Source of the DNA: Rhodosorus marinus
Lineage: Eukaryota > Rhodophyta > Stylonematophyceae > Stylonematales > Stylonemataceae
Assembly: GCA_029953675.1 (NCBI GenBank)
Contig: JAMWBK010000001.1
Location: forward strand, 285,001-349,000
DNA: 64,000 nt
Reading direction: 5' to 3'
In this document: positions 46,571 to 59,175 of the stretch, one piece after another
Layout: every line of letters begins with the position of its first letter
How positions within the stretch are numbered: position 1 is the first letter of the stretch
The notes under the pieces: model-generated
What the model was told of the DNA's origin: nothing
Seen by the model: the letters and a program-made list of their open reading frames with translations, nothing else
The model's database searches: none
Made by a program: the position numbers and the translations under genes

Positions 46571-48755
46571 TTAGCTTGTAGAATCGACGAGGACTCTGAG
46601 GTCGTTTCGCTCTGATCCATCATTTGTGAGCGGTTGGCGGCTGTCGTCCACGGCCTTCAGAGTATCCTCCTGTATAGCTTCTTGCGACGACTTGAAAGTA
46701 AAGAGTGTTAGAGCACGAATCGCTGATTCGGTGTCATCCTGGAACATTCTCACGGCTGTCGGTGCTGAAAGTTTGGTATTGAAGAGCGCGTCAAGAGTCC
46801 TCTGTGAGTACACTTTTCCTTCGCTCTTGTGCATTGGTTCTAATGGAGTAATCCATTTCTTCCCTAAACCACTGTCGACTCGCTGCCCGGCGCGAATCGT
46901 CATTTGGAAAAGGTTCTCGCTGTACTTGCTTTTAAAGGTCGTCATCCTAGTGGTTCTAAGGTTGAGCTTTCCAAGGGCCTGGTAGGCCTCCCCGTCAATT
47001 TGTTGATCTTTGATCAACTTAAGATCCTTGGCCACTTCGTCCATCAGATCCAGTTCACAATTGGCATGCAGCCTCATTGAGAAAAACTCATTGTCCAACC
47101 TTAACCCGTCACGCTCTGCTTGCTGCACAACTTTGCTTAGCATTTGGAAGTCGCCTAGCATGCGATATCCATTGGCCAGGATTTTTACGGTTGACCTGTC
47201 CGGACCATGGGGAAATTGCTTCAACAGTTCCTCAAAAGCCGCCTCCATAACCGACGCGCTTCCGACGAGGCTGGCGGCGGTCAGGATTCCTTTCAAAACT
47301 TCTCGGTTTGATTCCAGCTTCTCCGCTTCCTTCAACGCCTGGTGGCCTTCACCGTTCAGAGTTTTCGCGTACACGAATGCTGCCCGGACTTGAACCGTGG
47401 GTCTGACTAACCTCTTCTTCAACTGCTGCAGGAAAATCTTAGTCCACTGGTAGTCACGCTTCTTCGCCGCTGTGACGAGCTGGAAACACACGGTATCCGC
47501 GTCCAACTCCACTCCCTTTTTAAGGGCATGCTCGGAGATAGCATATGCTCTCTCGAATTCACCCCTCCTCGCAAACGCGTTCGTCAGTATAGCAAATGTT
47601 TCGGCGTCTGGTTCGATTTGAAACCTCTCCCGCATGGACCTGTAAGCGAGCCAAAGACGAGTCATGTAGGCGCTGCGGTCGTACACGCGAAGCAGCAAGT
47701 TGAACATCTTGACTGAAGCTTTCCCATCCTCGATGAGCCCAGGTATTCTCGTGAAAAAGGCAGTAGCCGCCTCTGGCTCTCGCTCCATAGCGAAAATCGC
47801 GAGCATCGATTCGACCACGCTAGGCTTAACAGCAGGGTTATTCTGCTGTATCTGGCTGAAGACTTCACGCGCTTTAGCAAAATTCTTCTGCTTTGCGTGG
47901 GAGAGCATTAACAAACGATCACAAGTTTGGTCGGGCTGTAAGTTGTATAGGTACAGGTGGTCATACAATGTACAGAACTTGACGTGCTCATCTAAACCGC
48001 CAAAAAAAGATGGAAGAGAGGAAAGGGGAGATCAGCAATCTATTTCATGTAACTAAAACAACAGCTTACTTCAGACCACCAAAGCTGTCCTCACCAGTCC
48101 TCAGATACACTCTTAGCATGCTGTGAAATATGGAAAGCGGAGGGTCGAGCTTCTTCCTGGAACCCGTCATTATACTGTGAAAGATCATTTCCGCTTTTCG
48201 CGGAGCTCCACCCAACCCACAAGTGTCGATGAAATACTGTGCAATCTTATAGTTTGGGTGGATGTTGAATTGTTTCATGTGCTCTGTAATCTGCTCAATC
48301 CCAAATATATCACCTGTGGGTTGAAATAACTTGGCGACGGCCTCGAAAATCTGAATGGAGGGCATTCCCCCAGATCGCAGATAAGAATTATACATTCTCA
48401 GCGCGGCCTCGCGTTCGTCGAAGTGCGCCAGAAGCGTTATCATCATCCGAATGATCTCGCCGTGGGGCTGTATGTTCTCCGCCTTCATTAGCTCAAGGAG
48501 CTGAATGCCTTGCTTCAACTTTTTCCGCCTGAGAATGATGGACATGAAACTCCGCAGAAGGCCCCGCCCTGGTTTTCTGTGGTGAAGGATCTCATCCTCA
48601 ACCTTGTTCCGGAGTCTCTCGAATTCCTCATCGGTTGCCTCCTCGTATTTGAACGTCGCTAAAGAGGCCCTCTGGAACCTCTCCACTGAAACAGAGGATG
48701 GTCGGGACAACAGAGACCGTGAGATCCCTCGCAGAACTCCACGGCTACGAATCAT
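46571..48755 (-). CDS. Pentatricopeptide-repeat (PPR) protein, organelle-targeted
   Basis: This is a predicted RNA-binding helical-repeat protein of mitochondria or plastids. The N-terminus is Arg/Ser-rich with few acids (MIRSRGVLRGISRSLLSRPS), as in a targeting peptide. Two exons (48755 to about 48070, and about 48044 to 46571) give roughly 690 residues. Helical pairs of PPR type recur, for example GIQLLELMKAENIQPHGEII, AALRMYNSYLRSGGMPSIQI, AREVFSQIQQNNPAVKPSVV, LAYRSMRERFQIEPDAETFA and AYAISEHALKKGVELDADTV. The exact donor of the intron is ambiguous (gtaagc gives a stop, gtctga keeps the frame). The gene converges on the MFS gene, with 316 bp between stops. Confidence 0.85.
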
Positions 48756-50930
48756 CGTTTCTCCAGCTCAGCCCTTCCCAAGGTCCCGACGCCCGCTCAA
48801 CATTCTACTACCACCATACACTCCATTCCGCCCAGAATCAAGGAAAGTCTGCCAGACAAAAAAGGAGCAAAACTGACAACTTAAAAACTACTCTGAAACT
48901 TTTATTGTTGATTTGGAAACCTCGAGATCGCTCAAACAATATCTTCCCACTGGCGTTTCATTCCATCGTCCCCATCCATCCCCATTCATCGCCTGTCCCC
49001 ATGTGACAACTCAGGTTAGAATAATAGTATAATTTCGTTGGCCAAACTAAATTCTCATCCTTTTGGCCAGGTAGACGAGCCAGTTTTGGATTTAAGTTTG
49101 TATTTGCAGATTAATTTATTTAATTATTCAATATTCACGGCCGCAGCATCAAATTTCGAGGAGAAGTAGGCACTGGCTAAGCTCCGACGGATGATTCAGG
49201 GTGAAGTATGTGCAGCTACTGAGGCACGGAGCTTTTACAGACCAGGCTGTGTAGGATACCCAGGGCTATGAAAAGGTATTACTTTCATGTCAATTGCGAT
49301 TACTGAGGTTAACGCAAAAGAGTCCGCGGGCAAAAATTCTGAAGGAGATCCGAAGGCTGCGAGATCTTCGCCAGAGGATGTGGGAGTTAAAAAGGACTCG
49401 ACGCAGTATCCCTTGGAGTGATGTGTTATTTGATACCATAGTAATCGCAATTGACATGAGAGTAGTCCCGCTTCATCATCGTGATGGGACGCTGGTGAGG
49501 TAGAGTTGGATGATGTCTTGCAATGCTAGATGACGTACTGAAGACCTTCTCTGTGGATTTGCAAGGAGAGATATTGTGACGTTGAAGGGGTTTCTTGACC
49601 TTTGTTGATTCTATACGATCAGAATTGGTTGATTGTTTGATGCAGGGGTTCCGAGTTCATCACTACCTTTGCACTGATTCGTACGCCTTCGTGAATGAAA
49701 GGTTAGACGACTACATAGGTGCAACGCGTTGCAGGGCGGTCTTAAGATGTTTCCAGAGGAGCTAGCCGCCTAGTTCTCTACCTGGTAGAATTGAGAATTC
49801 GTACATCATCGGACTGCCGCCTTCGTGTCCGTCCACGTTGTCCTTATTGTTCGTACAAGGCGGTGAAGGATAGCTGAACCAACGGCTCAGGGACTGCAAC
49901 AGTCCACAGTTTTATCGTGTAAACCACAGGCACAGCTCATTTCCACGGATTGACAACTCTGATTCACGTGCTACCCTCCCTTCTTCACCCATCCAGAGTT
50001 GTAAATTCCTCTCACATAGTACAATACACTAATACCACTATTTCAGGTCCGGAAAGGATTTATCTAAAATTTAGAGGAAAATCATTGATTCAAATTTCTT
50101 TACCCCTAGGGTAGTATTCTACGGAGAAATATCCAGCTCTTTTTGAAATATTTGCTATCAATTCTGCATATCATGGTCTTCGTGGAACCCCCTGTCGAAC
50201 TAGTCCCAGATGTGTGCAGCCTCGTCTGAGCTAATGGAAGGCCTCCCCCTCAAAAATATATGAAAACAGGCAAAAACGGACGATGGTTGTAACATGGGGT
50301 GTCCTCAAATTTGGCCTGGTTGATTTTAGACAAAAACAAGGGGTTAGCGTTTCCAATGGATCTGCTTCGATCCTCATTTTTAACGAATTTTCTGGAGAGG
50401 AGATATATCCCGGAAGTTTCTATTTGATTAGAGAGAAGAAACGGATAACTGAAATCGGGGTTTTTGACTGCTTTCACATGGAATTTTGGATATGGTGGAT
50501 TTTGGGGTGTTCTTAGGAGCTTTTATGGCAAGGGATTCCTTTGAAGGTGTTTTTAAAGTGAAGCTAAAGAGAACCCTCTTTAGCATATGAGTTGGAGACG
50601 GAGCCGGTCTTTTGGGGGGGGGAGGGGGGAAGGAAAGTAGTTGAGTTCAGGATTGAGATTTGCGTGGAGTTTGGGGTTTACATTACGATTAAGAGTAGAC
50701 AGGAATTGACTGATAGAGTTTGGTGAGATCGGTTGAGTATGGCTGTTGAAAGAAGATCGAATTTGATCTAGGATTATCTGGGGGTGAGATTTTGTGCTGT
50801 TTTTGTCGGTTTGGGCGCCCGCGAGGAGATCCCGGGGGGGCGGGGGGCTCCTTGGTTTGACTAGATTTTTTGTTCCATTTATATTGGTGGAGTTTAATAT
50901 CTATTTTGGCCTGTCGACAAGGTCGCAGAC
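48756..50930. other. Divergent spacer with hairpin and G tracts
   Basis: About 2.2 kb without a recognised gene. It contains an inverted repeat pair (49281-49463) and poly-G tracts near 50614-50630 and 50836-50850 on the sense strand of the caprin-like gene. Confidence 0.45.
49281..49463. repeat. Inverted repeat pair with ~135-bp loop
   Basis: The arms 49281-49304 (actttcatgtcaattgcgat plus tact) and 49440-49463 are reverse complements over 24 nt with one mismatch. It may be a small miniature element or a hairpin RNA. Confidence 0.7.
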
Positions 50931-52865
50931 ATGAATAGCTCGTCGGCGGAGCCTCAGGGTTCTGCTTTTGAACCGCTGGAAATGGGATGCTCGAAGATTC
51001 TATTGAACAAATTGAGGAACCTGAAAAAAGCGATAGAGAAAGCGCACCATCTTGAGGAGGCACTACAGCGTGGAGAGAGTTTGAATGATCAGCAGCTAGA
51101 GTCCGTGCGAACGAAAGAGCTGAAGTCGGCCCTTGTCCGGGAATTGGAAGAAGTCCACAAGAAACAGAGTGTCGTCTTCAAAAAAGAAAAAGAAAACGTG
51201 AGGGAAAAGCTGCTCGAAGACTTCAAGCAATCGAATGCTCCTGAAGCCGAGGAAAAAGAGGTCTGGATCTAGGAACCAATATTACCCAGTCCTTAACTAT
51301 GGAATTTCTCTTAAAAAACAAAAATCAATGTTCAATCAAAACTGAGCAGGTGACGAAGCCGGAAGTAGAGGAGGGGACTGCACCCGAGCGGAAGGAACCA
51401 GCAAAAGAAGTTGCGACGAGCACAACCCAAGAGGCACAGTCGGTTGAGAGTGAGCAAGCCGCGGCATCCTACCCAGTACACCCACAGCCGCAACCTGAGG
51501 AGAATACGGGGCCAGAAGTCACCCAGGAAGTAAGTCTGCCGGTGCGGAGTACAAGTTTGGCCAACCAGAATGCAAGAATGCGATGCTGACTTGAATATGT
51601 CTCTCTGCTGATAGCTTCTCAACCTTTTGCACGTCGCGGATCGAATTAATCATGAGAAAGCAACGGTTAAAGCTGTGCTTGAGGACTTTGAGCGAAACGG
51701 AAAGCCGGGACTTTCCGAAACTACGTGTTCAGAGCAGGACCTGAAAGCCATCACCTACTTCGCCATGATGCTCACTACTCCGGATGGTGTGGTTCCACTG
51801 AACGAGGCAGTTCGAGTCTCAAGTTTCCACGCGGAGAACTATATCAAACGCTCTACCGAAGATGCGTTCCCAGGTTGCACCTACGCGAGCCTTGCGAGCT
51901 TGGTTTCGCAGGTGTCTGACACGGACACTCTCCAGAACCGCAACCCACAGGACAAAGCGGCGTCAACAGAGTCCACGGAGGATAAGTCCAAAACTGTGGT
52001 CCAGGACTCTGCGCCAGCACCGACATTCAACTTTTTTGCCCAACCTGAAGCTTCCGTAAGGACGTTCCCACTTGATATACAGGAATACCGATCAGCTTAA
52101 ACCTCGCTTGTACTGAACTAGCTCACTCCAATTACCCTTCTGACAGAGTGAGGTGACGTTGGAGTCAAGCATGGCTCATCAGGGTATGGGATTACCGATG
52201 ATGGTCGAAAACAACCAGCTACATGGAGGAAGCCTTGAAGGTCTAGACATGGTACAGAGCTCTCATGCGATGCAGCCGCCTCTTCAAGCTGTTGGGATGC
52301 AATACTTTGGCTCGCATCCGACTGCTGGACCGGTGTACAGAGCTCCTGTGGCCCCGGGCTACATCATCCAGGGACCAATGCAAGGGCACATGCAGGGTCA
52401 CATACCAAACTATTACTCTCCGAGTCCTATGGGAGTTGTTCCACCTTCAGGTATGATGAAGTACTTCAGACGCGAGATTCTGTGAAATGCTCACCGCCAA
52501 ACCAAATTTTGGTGGGTTTAGATCAGCGAAGGGGAAGCGGACGGGGTCAGGGCCGCGGTGGTGGCAGTAGTTCGGGTAGGGGCGGACGTGGAAATGGACG
52601 CCGGGACACAAACGGAGCTAGTGGTGCACGCGGGTCTGACAGAGGAACATTCCAAGGAACCAAGAAGACTTACGGGTATAGACCTCAACTGAGCGTATCG
52701 AAAGCTCATGTTAGTTTGTCTCGAACGCTCACCGCGGATCCCTTTGTTCTATCTTTTCTTTTCAGATCGTCCGGAACTAGCGCAAGCGCAGGCCAGAGTC
52801 AGCCCATAAACGCGGAGCTTTCGACAGCAAACACAGACTCTGCAAAGCCACACGCTCCCCAATAG
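50931..52865 (+). CDS. Caprin-like RNA-binding protein with RGG box
   Basis: A conserved N-terminal helical region resembles caprin homology region 1: LLNKLRNLKKAIEKAHHLEE followed by GESLNDQQLESVRTKE, where animal caprins have a similar K-x-L-d..G..LN.DQL pattern. An acidic Pro/Gln-rich linker, a second helical region (LLNLLHVADRINHEKATVKA) and TFNFFAQPE follow. A Gln/Met/Pro-rich part comes next, then an RGG box (GSGRGQGRGGGSSSGRGGRG). This order suggests a cytoplasmic mRNP or stress-granule protein. The last 56-nt segment has good splice signals (gttagt, ttttcag). If spliced, the protein ends at a stop near 52780; if retained, at 52865. Homology to caprin is inferred from pattern only. Confidence 0.65.
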
Positions 52866-54927
52866 GCGGATTAATCGACTGATCCAAACCGTAATTGCCG
52901 CAGAGCCCCGTGCCAAGTGGGAACTGTTCACTGCAATGTGTGCTTGGTTCGATTGCCAGCGGGATATTTTGACTTTCTCAGCGAAAAGAACTCAAGAGAG
53001 ATAAATTAAGAGGAAGAGGAAAAACACGCGCCGTTCCAAGAGCATCAATGGAAATGAGCCTCCAATCCCAACCCCTCACATGTGATACCGTCATCACGAA
53101 GATGCAGCTGACATGAAAAGCTCACCCGAAGAGTTCGCTGACGCTGTTCAGGTTTCGGACTAGATATCCGAGAAAATTGTTGCCGACAGGTCGCCACTAC
53201 CACAGCAAGGTGACAGGCCCTGGGCACTACTCAGTCCGCACGTTTAGGAACGACTTTTTTTTTCCTTATTCGGCGTCTCAAGAACCAAGTAGCACCAACT
53301 GCAAGGGTCCACCGCTTAAATACCCGAGAGCAAGGAAGTTGCCCCTAGACCGGGATGAAACATCTACAAGTGCGAAGGCTGCTCGGGGAAAACCCACTGT
53401 GTCTATGCCAGAGGCAGTTCAAATCAGACACAGGGATACCGCCCGCTGGGTCTGAATTGGACTGCAAAGATTCACACCCGAACAAACTCCGTGCTCTTGT
53501 CTATTCCCGGTTCTATTCCTTCTCGGCGGGGGGTGTGGGATCTTTGGTATTCTCCTTGGAATAGCCAAGGGTAGAATCGCTGCCTTTGGCGTCGGCCCTA
53601 AAATGTATCTCTTAGCGATTTATGGTATCAAGCGCTGCTAGAGACTACTCATAATGTCCTCATGTACCCTAAAAGGCACCTCCTTCACAACACCGGACAC
53701 CTCACAACGTTAATGAAGACGTTCATCAGGCATGAGATGGAGGAGAATCCTTGAGATCTTTGCGCCACTGGAGACCTTTTAGAGTGGTTACAGCCCGCGC
53801 TAAGTCTGTGAAAGTCCGTGAAACCCCTCCCATGAAAATGAGCGCAGGGTTTAGAGTTTACTGCGACGTAGATAGAAAAAGTAGAAGAATAGACAGGGAA
53901 TAGAATAGAGGACAGAGTTTGCTTTGGGTGTAAATTGTGATAGTGGGTCGAATCCCCGCGTCTAATCTGGACCACCTTTGGCATAGAATCAGTGCCTCCG
54001 GGTGACCCACTTCTGAACTCAGACCTTTGCTCAGGTTGCCCTGCCCTCTTCCAGAAGGGGTTCGGCCTAGTTCCTCAAGTGGACCCCGGAGGAAGCTCTC
54101 CCCAAAGAGACGCCAGGCTTCTGTGGATCTTCAGCCCCAGCCTCTTAACCACCGCGATGCCATTCCTTCCAAGAACTGCCTCACACAATAGCTGAAGCTC
54201 TGCCCATGTCTAGGGTTTCATAGTGGGCACACGAGGAAAGCTCTTCCTCTAGCGCTTCACGCTGAAGTTCCTTTTGCTAGCCACGTCCCTGTTTTGCATC
54301 CTGCAGCTGGCAGGTCACTCCTGTAGACAGGTGAGAAGGTGAGAAGGGATATTTTCAAATACATTGACGGTACTATCCTCACATACCTTCATATGCATCC
54401 TCTGGACCATCCGCACGGATTCGTTGGACTTGCGATCAATTGCTCGCTTCGACGAGCTCCTCTATAGCAGCGAGAACAGCTTGGGATCCTAGCTATTTAC
54501 GTCCAGCCATCGCTTGAAATAGTCTCAGAGTTAAAGTCATCGTCAAATGCTTATCTATGGAAACTCTGTTCGAGCATCTCCCACACAGCTCCAGCAGAAA
54601 ACCTTACGGCACATTTGTCATTGGCCGCAGCGTCCCAAAACCCTTTGGCCCGATTTTGTTGCCCCCACCGGGACAACATGGGACAACATGGGACAATATG
54701 GGACAGCATGGGACAGTTCTACGTCGCGTGAAAGTGGAAGAGACGGAGTGTTTTGGAGGTTTGAGTCGGTCGAAGACGGGGAGGGTTTGAAAAGTGAAGA
54801 GTTCAGTCTAAGAGGATTTATATCGAGCGAGCGTGGTGGTAAAATTGTGCATTTAAACTGTAACGGATTTCTGCTTGACATCGTGTGGATTGCAGATTCT
54901 TGTGTTCTTGGGAGCGCTTGATGAGAT
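52866..54927. other. Gap upstream of SF3B4
   Basis: About 2 kb with short frames (53177-53564 and 53992-54195) but no recognisable domain. It ends in a 10-bp tandem repeat at 54671-54716, 210-260 bp before the SF3B4 start. Confidence 0.4.
54671..54716 (+). repeat. 10-bp tandem repeat (GGACAACATG) x ~4.6
   Basis: Units read ggacaacatg, ggacaacatg, ggacaatatg, ggacagcatg and ggacag, with an exact 10-bp period. It sits in the promoter or 5' leader of SF3B4. Confidence 0.9.
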
Positions 54928-56235
54928 ATGGCGGCGGGAAGCAGTTACATGCAGACTGCGAATGCAGCGGAGAGGAATCAGGAGGCTACTGTATTTGTAG
55001 GAGGGTTGGATGAGAAGGTCTCGGATGAAATTTTGTGGGAATTGATGATTCAGGCTGGGCCGGTAAAGCATGTGTACATTCCTCGCGATCGAATTACGAG
55101 GCAAGCCCAAGGGTACGGGTTTTGTGAGTTTCGCACAGAAGAAGATGCGCAGTACGCGGTAAGAATTCTAAACATGATAAAACTGTACGGCAAGCCGATC
55201 AAAGTACAACCGTCATCGGAGCACAAGCGAAACATGGAAGTCGGAGCGAACATATTCATTGGAAATCTAGATCCGGACGTCGATGAGAAGACTCTCCACG
55301 ACACTTTCAGTGCATTCGGACTTATTATCGAAACACCGCATATTATGAGGGATCCTGAAACAGGTAATTCACAGGGTTATGGGTTTGTCAAGTTCAATTC
55401 TTTCGAAGCCTCGGACGCCGCGATTGAAGCGATGAACGGTGGATTTATCATGAATCGGTCCATTGTAGTCCAATATGCATTCAAAAAGGACGGGCACAAC
55501 AAGGTCTGTTGCCCAGTTAACTAGCCTTCTCCCTGATCTGGGATCAGATTGTGCATAGCTCTGGAGAGCGCTGAACTGAACAAATTGTGATGTTTTCAAA
55601 TTTAACTCATAGGAACGGCATGGATCTCAGGCGGAGAGGCTACTGGCGGCTAAAGGACAGGATTCCCTCGCGAATTCGAGCAACGCTGGGAACTATGCTC
55701 CTCCTGGAGCAGGTGGAAGCGTCCAGAACCAGTGGCAAATGCCCCCCAGCGGACCGCCGCCACCAAGAGCTGGGGGCTACGGATATCCTGGAGGCTATGG
55801 AACTCCCGAAGGCGGCGTACAACCACCTCCGCCACCACCGCAGGGCCCGTCGGGTGCCCCCCCAGCTATGGGAATCCCAGCTCATGCTCCGCCATCTGGG
55901 CCAATGGGTCAACCTCCTGCGGTTCCTCCTCCGCTTCCAGCTCCAGCTGACCCGAGCGGGCAGATGCACCAAACATCGGCGATGCGTGCTCCTATGCCGC
56001 CACCAGCCCAGTATTCGCAACAGTACAATTCCACGGTGCAACCTCCGGCAGCTGAGTACGAAAGCACTGTGAACAACCAACCAACTCATGCATTCTATCC
56101 TCGAGGCTTACGTTCTCTCTTCTCGCTGTTTTCTTCAGAATGCCGCCTCCCCCTGGAGCACCAACGCGCCCGCCGCCTCCACCGGTTCCAAGACAGCCCA
56201 TTGAAAACATGCATCCACCTCCACCGCGAACTTGA
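54928..56235 (+). CDS. SF3B4: Splicing factor 3B subunit 4 (SF3B4/SAP49)
   Basis: This U2 snRNP protein contacts pre-mRNA near the branch site. Exons 54928-55503, 55613-56055 and 56139-56235 join in phase to about 371 residues. It has two RRMs. In the first, RNP2 is TVFVGGLD and RNP1 is QGYGFCEF. In the second, RNP2 is NIFIGNLD and RNP1 is QGYGFVKF. The hallmark [20 protein letters not shown] spans the first exon junction, and the C-terminal half is Pro/Gly-rich (PPPPPPQGP), as in SF3B4 of other eukaryotes. The ATG at 54928 was used; a nearby ATG at 54921 is out of frame. A second intron donor at gtacga keeps the proline-rich frame to its end (HPPPPRT). Confidence 0.95.
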
Positions 56236-56855
56236 GCGCCCTGGTGGTGGCTGTTAGGTCGATACTTTCTGTTTTTATAACTAACAGACGTGACATATAT
56301 ATGTAAACTGACGGATTCGGGCACTCACGAACCGGTGAACCGCGTCATAACCCATCTTTTCTTGGTCGTTTGACAGGACGCTTTGAGACATGGACTGTGG
56401 GGATGTTTACCCAGCAGAAAGAAGCTTGGTGGTGTTCCTCGGTGGATGTTCGTTGGTGACACATGACTGGCGTACATTCACTGGGCAATCGTCGGGGGAG
56501 TGAGGCGCTACGTCGTAGCCTCAAGCTCAACCACTGCGGAGAGCAATTCTCTGCTTGGCCAGCAGATTTTCTAACCGGCTTTTTAAATTTGCGGATCCCA
56601 GCTCTCAAGAAGCACTAGTCCGCGGAGGTCCATTATCACCTGCGTCTGAGTTTATTTTCTAACTGCGTTATAGTCTACAGGATTAGAGAGGTGAGGAAGT
56701 CATACTGTTCGCGTCCTCACGCCCCGGTTGGAGAGTCAGTCTACGGCATCCCCACGAGAACGTGAGCGCATGGGTGCATTGGTTCACCCAGTTATCCACT
56801 TCCTTGAGATATATACATAAGTTTCTCCAATTCACAAGGTTAAGCATCCAATTCG
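56236..56855. other. Convergent 3' gap
   Basis: This is the 3' space between SF3B4 and the ArfGAP gene. No feature was recognised. Confidence 0.5.
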
Positions 56856-58702
56856 TTACAATCCAAAGTTACGGAAGTTATCTGTCAAGTTTCCTGAAGG
56901 AGGGTATCCCGGTTGTTGCGGGTTGATCGGAGCCATCCCTGGATTCATTGGCTGTTGGATTGGTATCATCCCCGGAGGTGGAGCCATGCCTGGCGGAGGC
57001 ATCGCCATTGGCTGACCAGGGGGAGGTGCCATTGGAATTCCCGGAATTAGCTGCCCGGGCATGGGCTGTCCGGGCATAGGCTGCCCTGGCATAGGCTGCC
57101 CTGGCATTGGCTGCCCTGGCATAGGCTGCCCTGGCATTGGCTGCCCTGGCATAGGTTGTTGAATAGTCCCTGCGGGAATCAACACCTGGTGCGGTGCGGC
57201 CTGTACTGCAATGGGATGGGTACGGGCAGGCGGTGCCACATCAACTGGAATAAGCAGTTCTGCCTGTTCTCTGGTCAGCCCCTGTGATGAACTTTCGGCT
57301 GGAGGCTTCTTTCCTTTTGCCTTCCCCTTCTTAGACTTCCCCTTCGACTTTCTCTCCGGAGGGGAGTCATAGTCGCTTCCAGAATCCTCAGATTCTGATC
57401 GATCCTTCTTCTTCGTCTTCGATTTCGAAGACTTCTTGCTTCCCTTCCTTGTACCTCTCTCCCTCTCTTCATCAGTATCACGAGAATTGCTCGACGCCTT
57501 CTTCTTCTTAGTTTTCGAAGACCTCACTTGACGATCAGAGCCTGAATCTTCTGAGGAAACATGCTTCGAGCGTCTTGAAGACGTCGTTTTCTTTCGGCCG
57601 TCGTCCCTTGCTTCATCGTGACTCCTATGAGAAAATGCGTGGAGAAACGAAAAGCGTTTCATGGTCAGAGACAGCTACTTCTGAAGCGCTCAGGGCAAAT
57701 CGTAAGGATTTTATGTTGTGGACCAGCCACAGCGGTGTCCTCCGAGGAAAGGCAGATCCACCCATGAGGAATTTCCTGGAGAGGTTGTACCCGACCGCTT
57801 CCCCCATTTCAAGCGTGCAATGAGGCGAATACGTACCTTCTGCTGCGGTAATCATCATCATGATAATGATCGCTCGATCCTCTCCTATCTCTGCGAGATG
57901 CACCGTTCCGATCATCTCTGTACGGATCATTCATGTACGGGTCATCGATTGGAATCGATCTTGAAGGACCATAACTTGGTCTTCTGCCATATTCCGGTGG
58001 TGGTTGCCTCGAATTCTGTTGATACGGGTCCTGCGGGGCATACCGAGGCGGTGGCGGAGCTTCACGATAGTGCGGATCACGGTCATAATCACGGGGGTCT
58101 CCGTACCCTTTGCCCCCTAACGGTGGCGGAGGAGGTTGACTTCCCGAATAATTCGCAGTATCGAACTGCCATTGATTCATGGACTGCCCCCCGGGTGTGT
58201 ATCCACGTGCTCCTTGGGGTGGGCCATAACTCCCCCGGGACTCCAGCCGCGGTGGATAGTCTCCAGGTTGTTGAAAAGACCCTCCACTAGGAACACCTCT
58301 GAAGCTGGAGGAGCTTCTCCCTAACTTTTCTTCCCTCGACAGTTCCCATGAACCTTGGTACTTGAGGAAAATAAAAGCCCGACAAGATTCTAGGTCGCCG
58401 ATCCTCGGTAACTGCATAACATCCTTCTCGTAGGGGTCATACTTGGCCAAATACTTCCGGTTGCACCGATCATTCCCTACTGATTCAAGCCTCCTCAAGT
58501 CCGACTCCAGAATCACATCCTCGTCTATATTCCTTACGCTCCGTTTCTGGCTCCGATGAACCTCCGCACAAGTTTCACAAACAAAAGTTCCAATCTGCAC
58601 ACAAATATATCGAGGATCCTGACGCTCACAATCCGCACAAATATGATTCCCCGCAACACGCTGCAAATCTTGCATCCATCTCCTCCTATCCTCTTCACCC
58701 AT
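56856..58702 (-). CDS. ArfGAP-domain protein with Pro-rich and Lys/Ser-rich tail
   Basis: This is a predicted GTPase-activating protein for ARF small GTPases, acting in vesicle traffic. Two exons (58702 to about 57828, and about 57628-56856) are separated by an intron of about 200 nt and give roughly 550 residues. Near the start lies the zinc finger with spacing C-x2-C-x16-C-x2-C (HICADC and FVCETC) and the HR that supplies the catalytic arginine, followed by VGNDRCNRKYL. A Tyr/Pro/Arg-rich disordered region comes next, then a Lys/Ser/Asp-rich stretch. The tail carries seven MPGQP pentapeptides and further proline-rich sequence. The finger is shorter after HR than in typical ArfGAPs (no obvious LGVHIS), so activity is uncertain. 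Confidence 0.8.
57051..57155 (-). repeat. 15-bp tandem repeat coding MPGQP x7
   Basis: Seven units of 15 bp (for example ataggctgccctggc on the plus strand), several identical and some alternating between two variants to make a 30-bp higher-order pattern. They encode the MPGQP pentapeptides in the ArfGAP tail. Confidence 0.95.
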
Positions 58703-59175
58703 TTCTTCTTCGAAAGCGACTCACAGGCAGGCTGCCACACATTAAAAAAAAAAACACACCAAAAACCACCAACGTCTCAGAGCTCGTACAAAATCCGAAA
58801 TTCACTCAAATCTACGTCTCATTCATTACTGAAAACCCAAAACCCTCTGCCTCTCCCCGCAGCACAACGAAAACGTCTACTACACCTTCCTCCTTCCTCC
58901 ACAGTTGCATATATTCGTATGCTTACCTCCATCACACTTCCCCTTCCAATGGGAAGATAAAAAAGGCTTTAGCCGTCACTTCAGAATTATATCGATATCG
59001 AAGCTTTTCTTTCCGTCATATTTCTAAAGACCCATGATTTCGAGGTACAGTGCAGGTGATGTTTAAACGAAGTTTTAACTTTTCCTTCACTATATCCTGA
59101 CGGACTGTGACTTTATTTTTTGGAAAAAAAACGGTCGTAATGTAGCCTCGAACAACTTAGTGAATTGGGTGGGTT

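Noticed and set aside
53930-53975. tRNA-like phrase gggtcgaatcccc
   Set aside because: The loop does not fit the TTCRA pattern and no acceptor, D or anticodon stems could be placed upstream.
55640-56324. Trp/Arg-rich minus-strand frame over SF3B4
   Set aside because: Reverse reading of proline-rich codons; composition is typical of a shadow frame.
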